A stretch of 64,000 nucleotides of DNA from Lottia gigantea (GCF_000327385.1 NW_008706746.1:9058628-9122627), one strand, 5' to 3'. Positions 49,047-64,000 are shown, counted from the first letter of the stretch. A program made the numbers and translations. The notes: generated from the sequence alone by a model not told the origin.

Positions 49047-52000
49047 ATGACATCTCAATTGAATATCAAATGTTTTGTAAGTACATTGTAGACCTATATT
49101 ACTGTTTGATATTGAAAAAAAATCATTCATTAGATAATTAATTTAGTAAGCATTTTATAATCTAACAGTCATCTTCACAATTTCAAGCTATTACCAATCT
49201 AGTCTTATACCTTGACTACATTGGCCGCTATTCTTGTATTACGAAAAACAGTGATTTGATTGGGTTGTACATCAGTGTACAAAAATGTTCCCTTTACGGT
49301 ACATAAATCTATTTCAGGATTTTCAACCAGCTGTTAAAGACATGGCAACTGATGATGGCTCGGTCAAAAAAGTGTGTGAACGCTTCGCGGAGCAAACTTC
49401 CATGCAAGGGATACCCTACATTAATAGTTCGAAAACTTTGGTCGGAAAAGTAATATGGTCTGTGCTTTATTTGGTCGCCATAGGAGGACTGATATTTCAT
49501 TTATATTACCTATGTAGTGTGTTCTTCCGCTACCCGAAGAAGACATCAGTGGTATTAGGATTTGATACCTTACAGTTTCCTGCTGTAACCGTATGTAATG
49601 TGAATCCTTTAAGAAAGTCAATGGTGCATCTAGTAAGTTCAGAATTACAGGATTTGTTAAATCAAGTTAACCCTACTCGAGTTAGAGACTTCTATGAGGT
49701 GAGTACTTTACTGTGTTCATGAAATTCTATATTTTCGTTCCTTCATGATCTGGATACATTCTTGTTTTAATCGAGTTCAGTCGAAATTTAGAATTATTTA
49801 CCAACCAACCAATGAAAAACATCGTTAAATTTGGCCCCAATGTTCAAGTTTGTGTGAATTAACGTGTATTCTAAAATTCCTTAAGAATATTTTCTAAATT
49901 GGTTGAATTATAGAAACTTTCCTCTGATCATCGCTGTAGTGTCATAACAAAATTTTTTCTATAAATGTCGCTGGTATAATATAATGTAAATGTAAATGTC
50001 GCTAGAATGATAAAATGTAACTGTTTATGTAAATGTTTATTTAGCTAGTATGATGAAATGTTACTGTTTATGTGAATGTTTATTTAGCTAGTATGATAAA
50101 ATGTAACTGTTTATGTGAATGTTTATTTAGCTAGTATGATACAATGTAAATGTTTATGTACGTGTTAACTAAGCTAGTATGATACAATGTACTATATCTT
50201 TATGACTCCAGCATTCTATGTCTATTTGGCTAGTTGGCTGCATTGCAGAATTAATTATTTTACGTTGGAATGCTCAATTGTAAATGCTAATAACCCCTTT
50301 TTGATATGGTATTGAAATTTATAATCTAAACTGAATTGACTTGAAATGTTAATGTCTATTTCACCTTGAATTTCAAGATGATGTTATTCCAACTCAGATA
50401 ACATATATTACAAACAATGTCTTCTAATATTCACTTTTCTGTTTGAAATGTTGCAATTTCTTTTATTACTAATTCATAATTATCAAAACAGTAAAGTTTA
50501 AGCGTTTAGGTTTATTGAGCTATATTCAGCGTTTCAATATCGACAATCATGCAGCTTTACATTTGTAATGTTGTGTATAAACACATTATTAAATTTTAAT
50601 TCTTATATCTATATATTCTGAAAGAATCTTCAATGAACATCTCTTTTAAATTCGAAACCAATTAGTGTAATGTATCGATTAATGCATCAGAGACAATCTA
50701 TTCTTTGTTTTAAATATTACATTATGTTTGTTCTATCGATCTAGTCTTTCGGATGAGACAATACAACAAGGCCCTACAAAATGTCTTTATAATTCATCCG
50801 ACTGTTGGATATTGGCGAAATTTCTCCCAATGTACATTGCGTGGCGTTGTTTGTCTTAATTAGCTAAATCAGGCTAACATTTTTACCAGTTGATAGTACT
50901 GGTTGATTTACTAATTGCAGATACACTTTTCAATTTGACAACTCGTCCATTAATCCCACTATGTGTTGGTTTACAGACCGGATTGGTTATTTGTTGAACC
51001 TCTTGATAACATAATGAATGGTAGTATAGCGAAACCCGGTATGAGCATTTTGACATTTTCGATCAGATTTTTTTATTTCGCTATCCCAGAATTTGATATG
51101 ATCCCAAGAAACGGGGTCTACATTACATACTTTCATTGGTTAAAAATAACACGTCATTAGAAGGTGATTGTGGTAGAAGCTTGTTAGTTAACAATGGAGA
51201 CGAAAAATATCAGAAAACGAAAAAGAAACGAAATTGTAATTTAATTAGATTGAGATTACTCAGATTGCATACAGAAATTAGAATCATTACGCCAAAGTTT
51301 AATTTTTGTCTTTCTTTTACAGGACTTGAATGTCACATCAAAGCGTAAGAAACGTTCTGTAGATCAGAATACGGACGAGAATTCACCTCTCATTCGACAT
51401 AAAAGGTTTTTAGATTTTTTGAACGTCACCAATAATGATCCAATGATAGAAGAAGACTATTTTGATGAAGATGACTGGGAAAGTATTGGTGCTCGTGATA
51501 AAGCTGATCAACTCTATCAGAAATTTTTGAAACTGTTTAATTATGAAACGAGGTATGATTGAGTTTAATCTTATCTGTAATTTCGACGCAGGAGGGTCGC
51601 TTGAGCTTCCTTTTTTCATCTTCAACTGTTACAGACTTCGTCTTATACCTTGAATGCAATATCCACCTTTCTTTTATCACAGAATGCAGCGAATTTATTG
51701 GATTGTACGCTTTTTGTAGAGGCCTCATATTGACTGTATAAGACGAAGTTCGTAACATCTTGACATTGTGCAGATGCCCGTTCTTCTGCCACTGATGACA
51801 CAGTCGCTGGTGTAATACACACCGACCCGCATTCAAATCAAAGTAGTAAACATTGTGACTAAACTAAAAGCAACTCTGTAGCTATGATCACGATAAGGGC
51901 ACCACAACGTTCCAGAAAGCCATCATGAAATGTGATTTTTGCCAATTTCAGAAAGAATCGATTAGCAATTGGGCATCAATTGAATAATATGTTGGTTAAA

Positions 52001-55000
52001 TGTTCATTTGCTGGTAGAAGTTGTCATGCAGAGTAAGTTTAACCTTTTTGTACGATGTAATTTAAACATTCACTAAATTTTGTCAGTGGAATTATCCTTG
52101 TAATTGGTCTTTAATCCGATCAATAAGACAGCTTTGATGCCACTTTGTGTCTTGCTAGTATCGAATCTTGCTGTCTCCATTGGCGCTATCGACACAGAAC
52201 AAGGGTGTGTAAAATCATATTATTGCATGTCTTTGAGAGATGATATAACTAACGTTATTTTGATTATTTCAGTAATTTTACACAAATAACCAGTGCCTAT
52301 TTTGGGAACTGCTATACCTTACAGTCACGTTTTTTCAAAAGCAGAAGAAGTGGCCCGAACAAAGGTGAGAGGATGTGACTATATAAAAGTATAACAATGC
52401 TTCGCAATGCCCCCTGAATAAATTCTGACTAATTCCATTACTGCAACTATACATCATAAATCATTGCAACCCCGGATATCTTTCTTGTACATCCGAACGA
52501 TCAAGTCTGACCACGTGTCTGATACGATGTTTTCATAAACATTCAGGAATATATACGTAACTGAATTTTGACTGAGGAGGCCAGGGGGTGATGGTGATGG
52601 CATTTCTCTAGATTTTGGTGTATAGTTTTCACAAATTTGAGTAAATAAAATTTCGACCTACAAACAAAACCGGAATGTTGCTTTAAATACTGCCCAATAA
52701 ATACAGCTGTTATAATAGTGCTCAATATATCTATTGTAGAGTGATATAGATATTAAACGGAACCTGAAACATGTTGTTACTCAGAGTTTCACACTGTTCA
52801 CTGAGTAACAACATCGTTCAGGTTCTGTTTTAATAGTTCTCATTAATCTATTCTATGTATTTAGGGTTAGAACTGATGTTATTTTTGGAAAATTACGACT
52901 ATATAGATGGTGTTACCTCCGGTACTGGGGCGCAGATTCTGATACATGATCAGGACGAGTATCCGGATCCTTACGACAAAGGTATAGCACTACCTACCGC
53001 CATGGAAAGCCATATAGGCTTACGAATGGTAGGTAATAATTGAGTTCTTTCCATTGGTGTTACTATGACTCATATGAATAAGGGGGAGTAGGCTCAAAGG
53101 CCATTCTTTCCCCATGAAACAAATACAGAGCCGGGACCGCCTCAATTCAGTGGAGGGGTAATGGAGTAACGCCACTGATTCTTCCTGGTGCTTTAAGTAG
53201 ATCTATCTGGATGATATGAAGCGTTTAATAGTCCAACAAACCAATGGGATCAAAACAACATATTAGAAGAAATATAATCGGAAGATGCTGAAAGAATATA
53301 TATTATTTAATTGATAAATATTCCTGGAAGCACCTAACATAATAATTGTACGATTAATAAGGAATTATGTTAACGTTCTATATTCAAGGTGCGCATATCA
53401 AGAATGGGTAAGCCTTTTGGATTATGTAACGATTCAACGAGTTTTCAGTCATATGGCCTGAAATATTCCCGAACGGTAAGTTTGAATTAGGTATTTTTCT
53501 TGAAATACCTGAGGTTATAAAACCGATGATTAAACCACTACAAGATTACACCCTGATTTCCCACCTGATCCTATTCTGCTAGTAGTGTATGTGAAGCACA
53601 GATTCTGTAATGCTAGTATCAGAGCCAAGATTAGGACATTGGCTGTAATATGTGGCCTTTAAAAGATTCAGTTTACACTACTGATACAGAATCTGTCGTT
53701 CATAATATGTGCTACTATAGCAGGGAAAACGACCAGGAACGCTTGCAAGATTATCATGAGCGCTATATTATACTCCGATGTGTTCAGAATAAAAAAATAC
53801 TGATATAAATGTTCATTGGTTTTTGTCTCCACTTAGATTTGTCAAGATGTGTGTGAAGCCAATAGAATCATAGATGTGTGTAACTGCTCCGATCTGTTTA
53901 AAGAAGAGATCAATCTAAGACTTAAAAGATCGAGAAGTGTCCCGGACAAATGCCAATCAGTAGCTGGTAATTGTTTCATTTTTATATTCGTCTATTGACA
54001 TTGTTCATCAACAGAAAGGTTTGAGTTCTTGCTTAGACTAAGTCTTAATTTACGAGTCGTTTCTTCCTATACATGGGCGCAGACCCATCTCCACTCACGG
54101 AAGCGTCGTTACGAAGGGGCGTCTCACTGTCCCAACCCCCCCCCCCCCCCCCCTCCCTCGCATTGAAAAAGCGATCTGCGCCCCTGATCCTATACACAAT
54201 GTTACTTTAAAGCAAGGGTTTGCAAGGCCGTAGTAAACCAAAGTTAAAATGAGAGGGTATCGGGTACAAAATACATAGATGTATTGAAAATTAAAGGAAG
54301 CTCTAAGGGCGTGTCGTTTCAAAAGATGGTATACTGCCTCGTTGCCTCCATTATGCTACGACCTAGGTTGTCCTGTATTAACACTTTTCTATAGCTATAT
54401 CTTCCGACTATTATCAAGCTACATCAAATTTCCATGTTCATTGAGCTTTTTATAAATGATTTTTTTATATGTATATTTTTAAAACGCACCTGTTATTACA
54501 ATAAGCAGTATTAGTTGATGATATGTGAATTTTCTTTTTCAGAATTGAGATGTGTGGGCCAAGTAGAACGAAATATTGAAACCGGTGAACATGAATGTTA
54601 TTGTTATGATGCTTGTAGGTAAGAAATTCTTCAGATCTTTATCTTCATTTAAACTGCTTCATTCATACTAGTAACTCAGGTTTGAATTAACACGGGTAAT
54701 TGTGGCATATTCTGATATAATTGGTCCTATTTTCCCGACCCTTTCTGTCAATTTTGTTTTTCAGCGAAACAATGTTTGAAGAATCTGTTTCATTTCGACA
54801 ATGGCCATCAGAAAACTATGCGGTAAGATTTATCAGTTTTATTTTCTTTTATCTTCTACCATCGAATCGATAAAGGATTATGATCGAGATTATTTCAGCT
54901 ATCTGTATGCTTCGTCTTCATCTGCGAATAACAAACTATAATTTGAGTTAATTATTCCGCGATATCAGGAACCCAGTTTTGAGCATCTTTACAATGACAA

Positions 55001-56422
55001 GCTTTTACGAACTTTGTCTTTTACCTTGATTGTAATAGTTACCTTTCGTGTATCGCGAAGTTTGAAAATGCAACCATTTCATTGGATTGTACGCTAGCGA
55101 AAACAGATTGGCTGCGCATGGAATCGGGGGCTATGATTGGCTGTATTCGCCAGCGTACAATTCAATCAAATCGTGTAAGCTGTGTCTTGAGAGTAAGAAA
55201 AGTAGCTTTAAGCTGTCTCACTTGGTGAATAAACTCCTGGTAAGAATTATAAACCTCTGAGGGTACCTGTGAGCACATCAGAATCTGCATAGACAATGTT
55301 TAAATGCCGAGCAAATAATCATAATATTCAGTTGGATTCGTTTCCCGTGCTTATGGCCGTTTGCAAGGGGATACGAAGAGTCCGAAAGTAACAAGGAACA
55401 AATTACCTAGACAGATTATATTGTCCATATCTCTTTATTCGATATGCAGGCCTTACTAGTCGAAGTTGTATGTGGATCCAAAGGTGATGCTGTATGCCAG
55501 AATCTTGAGGAGAATGCCAACAACACTCAATCATTAGCGTAAGTTATAACTTAAAGACCTGAAAATTCCAGAACTTCTATGTATGACATATTTACAATGA
55601 TCTATACAACATGTGAAACTTCGAATATAGTTAACAAAATATTTCTTTTTCTCTTGTCGTCGGCTTTTAAAAATACTTGATTACTCATTAGTCGTTATTT
55701 TCCTCTCACTTTGAGAAAAAAAGGACCGTTGCCATCTTTGCCGTACTCATAATGATTTATGTTCTTTTCCAGACAAAATTTTGCCAAAGTGAATATATAT
55801 TTTGAAGATTTAAACTATCGGAATATTACGGAACAACAAGATTATGAGGCAAGTTGGGAAAGGGTGCTCTCTCTGTCGGCTGCATTCAAATTCAAATTGA
55901 TAATAGCTTGATATTCTATTAAACTTTCACTTCTTTCTATTTCCACAATAGAATCATTGTTGTTCAAATAGTTTACTTCTGGTAAAGGAAAATCGTCTGG
56001 TTGTTCCAATAACCTATTACCTTTTTTCATCAACAAAATATGCTAAAGAGGAGCTCGTATTCCATTCCGTCTGTTGTTTGGTAGTGAAACCGTAGCCTAC
56101 GTTGATTTCATTTTGATATATATTGGTCTGCTATTATCTTAGTTAATTCAACCTTTGTTGATTAAGTACAAAATCTCGTATTGCATAATTAATTAGCCCA
56201 TTTTTAGACAGAAAGGGAGAGCAGTAAATGCATTTCATTTGGATTATTATCCATTGACTATTTCAGGATGTTCAACTTTTCTCGGATATTGGTGGAACAA
56301 TGGGATTATGGATCGGTTTATCTTTCATTAGTTTTTTTGAAATCGCTCATTTTCTTCGAGAATTATTCGCCGTATTTCATAGAAGATGTTTTCAAGACAA
56401 AAATCGTGTTAAGAATTATTGA
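49047..56422 (+). CDS. DEG/ENaC-family cation channel subunit, gene 2
   Basis: Thirteen exons: 49047-49076 (tentative, MTSQLNIKCF), 49318-49698, 51323-51552, 51952-52032, 52273-52364, 52865-53028, 53389-53475, 53837-53966, 54543-54618, 54765-54822, 55450-55538, 55773-55848, 56267-56422; 549 aa. FAEQTSMQGIPYI, TM1 about 56-78, and FPAVTVCNVNP, then two basic sites in the finger region (KRKKR 144-148, RHKR 162-165). CSFAGRSCHAD, LELMLFLENYDYI, and TM2 with GLWIGLS (filter 515-517). Exon phases match gene 1 throughout, so the pair arose by tandem duplication. The N-terminus is about 70 residues shorter than in gene 1. Intron 12 has a GC donor (GAG|GCAAGT). AATAAA at 56435-56440 and 56453-56458. 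Confidence 0.9.
49160..49310. repeat. Family B fragment in intron 1 of DEG/ENaC gene 2
   Basis: ATCTTCACAATTTCAAGCTA and GATTTGATTGGGTTGTACAT; it runs almost to the acceptor of exon 2 (49317). Confidence 0.65.
49968..50195 (+). repeat. 43-bp tandem repeat
   Basis: About five units of GCTAGTATGATAAAATGTAA followed by CTGTTTATGTGAATGTTTATTTA. In intron 2 of DEG/ENaC gene 2. Confidence 0.8.
50960..51170. repeat. Family F repeat
   Basis: ATAGCGAAACCCGGTATGAG faces the inverse TATTTCGCTATCCCAGAATT, with TTCATTGGTTAAAAATAACA at the right end. In intron 2 of DEG/ENaC gene 2. Confidence 0.55.
51620..51775. repeat. Family B copy, centre deleted
   Basis: CAGACTTCGTCTTATACCTT and the inverse AAGACGAAGTTCGTAACATC; the core keeps ATTGGATTGTACGC. 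In intron 3 of DEG/ENaC gene 2. Confidence 0.65.
52759..52827. repeat. Hairpin: 26-27 bp inverted arms just upstream of exon 6
   Basis: GGAACCTGAAACATGTTGTT ... faces AACAACATCGTTCAGGTTCT with a short loop of about 16 bp. It sits 37 bp before the exon 6 start (52865) of DEG/ENaC gene 2, so in pre-mRNA it would form a stem beside the acceptor. Confidence 0.7.
53576..53723. repeat. Foldback repeat in intron 7 of DEG/ENaC gene 2
   Basis: CTGCTAGTAGTGTATGTGAA with CACAGATTCTGTAATG faces GATACAGAATCTGTCG with GTGCTACTATAGCAG; imperfect arms of about 45 bp. Confidence 0.6.
54985..55200. repeat. Family B copy
   Basis: TTTACAATGACAAGCTTTTA, ATTGGATTGTACGCTAGCGA and the inverse TGTATTCGCCAGCGTACAAT. 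In intron 10 of DEG/ENaC gene 2. Confidence 0.65.
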
Positions 56423-57205
56423 AGTGAGACTGTGAATAAAGTATTTTGGATGAATAAAGCTTTGTATTGGTCATTTTAGATGATAATATTATAGATTGCG
56501 TCAAACTGTTCTGTCATTTGTTTGTCAAACCTTGTGGACACGCCATGAGAACAAATGGGTTCGAATCACATTCTTCTATGTTAAGCATCAAAGAACCAAG
56601 TCGTCTGACAACTGAATGGAATTGCTTGTTTCATTAGCCCAACTTGGTGCAGTACTTCCTAGTTTGAAGTTTCTTTAAAGGAATATTTTCTAACATTTCT
56701 AGTACTCTTGAAGACTATAATTTTTATACATATATTCAAGACTAAAATCAACCCCAAAAATGGCGCAGCTTGTCACTATTCTTGCTAAGAATACTTCATT
56801 TCCATTTCATAAGCCGAGATAGGAAAAGAAAAGTATGGCGTTAAAATCTAAATTTCGTTAATTTTAAATTGCCCATCCTCATCAACCATTCAGTATAACT
56901 CAAAAGAAATATTCACTCAACCACGTATTAATTATACATTTGAAAATAAAATAAAATTCACATGCAAAATGGGTATAATTTGTATTTTTAAAAATGAGAT
57001 TTAAGATAGCTAATATCATGACGTCACAATGAACACGGAGTCTCCGGAAAATTCCGAAATGAATATGCAAATACGTGACATAGTAACAATAGAGTAATAC
57101 GCATAGTTACCAGTCTATTGAAGCTGTCGACTACTTATTATTATTAAGTTGTTAAACATACAGGAAAATTGAGTATTTTCATCAGTTTTTGTATGAAAAA
57201 GTACA
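56423..57205. other. Intergenic between DEG/ENaC gene 2 and the stathmin-domain gene
   Basis: 3' UTR of the channel gene, a family C right-end fragment (about 56725-56790, AAAATCAACCCCAAAAATGG), then presumed promoter sequence of the next gene. Nothing else recognised. Confidence 0.5.
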
Positions 57206-58297
57206 ATGGGTTGTATTCTGTCGACTCGGTCGGAGCCGAAAAAACCCAAAAGAGGAAATATAATTCGAGTTCAACCTATTGGAGATGGTACTAAGATGGT
57301 CATAAGTAGAACCGACTTTACCATTTTCCAGGTTAAAAGTCAGGAATCAACCAGCACACAGGTGGAAAAGGAAGAGCCCAAGTCCAATGCCGAAGATGAA
57401 ACACCTAAAGCTCTTGGTAAGAATTGTATTTGATTTATTTCAACAAGAGATACCACTTGCTTCTTACTGCTTACTGCTTACAAAAATGTTGAAATTCGTG
57501 AACGTTTGTGGCAAGAGAGTGTCATATAATAAAACCTCCCATGCACCTCCCATTAAAGTAACATTTTCTTTTTACAGACCTATATTATTTTAAAACGTTT
57601 ATATTTTTTGTTTATTATAGAAGAGAAATGTGACAATGAAGAAGGTCTGGTATTAAAACTGACAGGGGTAGCCGCTAAAGGGGTCGCCTTTGAGATTTCT
57701 CAAAATAGAGCAGTTGTTGTTGCCCCTCCCACTCGTCTACTTGAGATGAAAAAGAAGAACACCGAAAGAGAAGATTCATCAGTAGAGGATATTAGAGAGA
57801 GGCTGTTACAGGCTGAGAGACGCCGCAAAGTAAGTCATCATCATTTTTATCATCATCATCATCAACATCAACTATTATTCAACTTTATACGATATATATA
57901 ACGTTTAAACAAGAACTTTTGTTATTCTGCAGCCGGTTAATTTTCACAATTCGCGGCCAAAAGCTTCAATATATTATTCTAAACAGCTAAAATTGGTCTT
58001 TTGTAGCAATTGGAGGACGAAAGAATTGTTAAGGTCAGAAAAATGATGAAGACAGAATCTCCTGAAACTGTCCAGGCTTACATAGCCGAAAGGAAAGCAC
58101 TGGAAGATATCCAAACTAAAAAGATGGAAGATGCCGTTGCCTCCAGACAATTGCGATTGCGCAGCATACGAGATAGAATGAGAGAAAAGGACAACCATGC
58201 AAGGTCTGTGAGGCAACGGAGGCTTGTAAGCCTGGACAGTATGGGTGAGGCACCCAGAGAAGAACGGCAATACTCATTCTACACAAGCAACGAGTAA
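57206..58297 (+). CDS. Lipid-anchored stathmin-domain protein (STMND1-like)
   Basis: Three exons: 57206-57416, 57621-57829, 58007-58297; 236 aa. N-terminus MGCILS is a consensus for N-myristoylation at Gly2 with a palmitoylatable Cys3, followed by a basic patch (KKPKRG). A stathmin-like domain spans about 91-212: GVAFEISQNR and VVVAPPTRLLE, then SVEDIRERLLQAERRRKQLE (compare SLEEIQKKLEAAEERRK of stathmin), then a long charged helix ending RLRSIRDRMREKDNHARSVR (compare the ERLQEKERHAAEVRRNK region). Stathmins bind tubulin dimers; human STMND1 also starts MGC. Membrane targeting and tubulin binding are inferred. AATAAA at 59049-59054, beyond 3' tandem repeats. Confidence 0.85.
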
Positions 58298-58713
58298 TTT
58301 CACCCATCATATTCTCGATGTCTTTCGGGCTCTGCATTGTTTCTAGTGATAATTTTAAATCAATCAGATCAATGGCTATAAACTGTATATCAAATCTGGA
58401 ATAGGCCAAGTTCATACAGAGGTTGGATCATCTAGTACCTGTATATTTAAGTCTATTTATTACACTCTTTATATTTTTCAATGTCTATCAGGCTCTGCAT
58501 TGATTCTGAAGATGATGTTAAATCACACAGATCACTAACAGAGCCTGTAACAGCGATTAATGTCATAAAGATCAGTTGGAAGACTTAATCTTTGTATTGA
58601 ACTTGGAACCTTGATACACAAGCTGTTATGTGATTATAGAATGTCTATCAAACGATCTTCCTTTTACATTTTGTACAAAAATGGCTATAAATTTAGCATT
58701 GTTGTGAGAATAT

Positions 58714-59046
58714 ATTGTGTATAGTTTAGGTTATGGTTGTTATATAAATTTAGAATGATGATTGAAAGTATGGTAATGGGTGAATGAAGGGTGTTGTGTA
58801 TAGTTTAGGTTATGGTTGTTATATAAATTTAGAATGATGATTGAAAGTATGGTAATGGGTGAATGAAGGGTGTTGTGTATAGTTTAGGTTATGGTTGTTA
58901 TATAAATTTAGAATGATGATTGAAAGTAATGGTAATGATGATTGAAAGTAATGGTAATGAGTGATTGAAAGTAATGGTAATGAGTGATTGAAAGTAATGG
59001 TAATGAGTGATTGAAAGTAATGGTAATGAGTGATTGAAAGGTGTCA
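58714..59046 (+). repeat. Tandem repeats in the 3' flank of the stathmin-domain gene
   Basis: About 2.8 copies of a 79-bp unit (TAGTTTAGGTTATGGTTGTT starts at 58722, 58801 and 58880), then about five copies of a 23-bp unit (GATTGAAAGTAATGGTAATG) that derives from the end of the 79-bp unit. An AATAAA follows at 59049, so the arrays probably lie in the 3' UTR. Confidence 0.85.
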
Positions 59047-59054
59047 TGAATAAA

Positions 59055-60375
59055 AGAATAATTGTTAGTAAAAGTATAACAAAGATAAGCTGTTTTTAAT
59101 CCAGTATTGACAAAAGTCAGGGTCTGTGGCCAGACTTTATTGTTCGGAGGGCAAGAAATATATCTGGAGTTCCAATAGAGTGCGGTGTTTAGGTTTAGAT
59201 GCTGTTGAATAGGGGAGGTTTTTGTTTTAGATCCCAGAAGGAGTATGTGATGTGTATGTAAGCCCCGAAGTTCATAGCCTACTTACAGACATAGAGGGCG
59301 TACATGTTTACTAAAACATCCAGGCGCTGAATGGTGTAGTAGCCTAAAGAAGGACGTACGTGTTGGTCCATTAGAATAAAAGTACAATGCTATTTAACTA
59401 TGGTCAATTCCAGCTAATGTCTGAGCTGCGCCAAACTCAATCTACACCTTTCTTGTACACGTTTTGATTAGTTTTTACGCTAGAGAATACAGCCAATCAG
59501 AGTTCACGTCCTCAGAACTATAAAATTATGATACACAGGCTTTCTGTCGAGGGCTGATTTGCTGTATTCTCTAGCATGCACTCCAATCACGTCGCTCCAT
59601 TTACAAACTGTCATGATACAAAAAGGACGTGACTTTTGCAGTCAAGGTATTAGATGATGAGGAAAGATAATATGTGGTAATTGGTCGCAGGTTTCTTTTA
59701 TATGCACGTGAGAATCCCAGAGGTATTTTCATTGTAGTATAAGTATTGTAGGTTTGTACGCGTTAGCTCCCTTTAAAAAATCTTTAAAAGTGAAGTTAAA
59801 AATAGTCCTTCCATTTCCATTTCCGGTACATGTCGTGTCAAAATAAACTGAAAGTTATGATATTGACAATATTGATGAACCACCACTGTTCTCGAGCTTT
59901 CAATCAACATTAATTTTATGAGTGTTGAAAGAGACAGCAATATGCTAATTTAGTAAGTCTCAGCACTCAGAGCATTTCCCGTTGAGTTTCCTTGAACTTC
60001 GGCCCATTGGCATTGGTTCTTGAGATTCACTACGACTTTGAAATTGAATATGATTACTATGAACATGAAGTCGAAGCGTCGGGGTTATCTGAACTATCAG
60101 CTATAATGTAAAAAAAAAACACAAGCAAGCACACACAAGAAATATTGAATCAATATATCAGATATAAAACCCCATAGCAAACACATGTGATTCCATGCAG
60201 ATCACTAGATAGACCAAGCATTAGCTGGATGTTTGTTAAGTGTAAATTGGCCCAATTATGAACATTTTTGATATAAACCATATAACACTACTTATGAACA
60301 TTTTGTTATAGCCCAATACATAATATTAATGTACCATGATATGTTTCAGTGTGGTGCTTGTAAATTAGATCATTC
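59055..60375. other. Intergenic upstream of SLC30A5
   Basis: Contains a family B copy (59400-59680). The rest is unique AT-rich sequence with no coding exon seen; the SLC30A5 promoter is expected near 60.2 kb. Confidence 0.45.
59400..59680. repeat. Family B copy
   Basis: TACGCTAGAGAATACAGCCA and the inverse TGCTGTATTCTCTAGCATGC, with right end CAGTCAAGGTATTAGATGAT. Confidence 0.65.

Positions 60376-64000
<3,625 letters not shown>

Overview
This is an animal nuclear sequence. It is AT-rich and carries many small exons with GT-AG introns, AATAAA signals downstream of most genes, and dense short non-autonomous repeats. Gene content (EF-hand secreted proteins, tandem DEG/ENaC channels, GOLM, GTPBP3, CDKAL1, TRMT112, a stathmin-domain protein, ZnT5) and repeat types, including a tandem-repeat-cored element like the bivalve pearl elements, suggest a lophotrochozoan, most likely a mollusc. 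The species cannot be named from the sequence alone.

Layout. 1-7.6 kb: two EF-hand genes in inverted orientation (the first cut by the window start), plus a third copy reduced to a 3' fragment inside a direct segmental duplication. 7.6-12.6 kb: gene-poor, repeat-rich. 12.7-20.5 kb (+): a GOLM1/GOLM2-type Golgi membrane protein with a Gln/Gly-rich minisatellite exon. 23.2-28.2 kb (-): GTPBP3, with a 1.37 kb array of 104-bp units derived from the 5' end of its own exon 6. 29.6-35.5 kb (+): CDKAL1, divergent from GTPBP3. 36.7-37.1 kb (-): TRMT112, convergent with CDKAL1. 40.0-46.9 and 49.0-56.4 kb (+): two tandem DEG/ENaC channel genes with 13 coding exons each and the same intron positions. 57.2-58.3 kb (+): a lipid-anchored stathmin-domain protein like STMND1. 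60.4 kb to the end (+): the 5' part of SLC30A5 (ZnT5).

Functional themes. GTPBP3, CDKAL1 and TRMT112 lie next to each other, and all act on tRNA or translation-factor modification. The two channel genes are a local duplication that keeps furin-like sites in the extracellular finger region. GOLM and ZnT5 are both Golgi or early secretory proteins but are far apart.

Exon models were built by hand from splice consensus, reading phase and family alignment from memory. All complete models close to whole codon counts. Repeat families are labelled A-G here for convenience, and their boundaries are approximate unless target duplications are stated.
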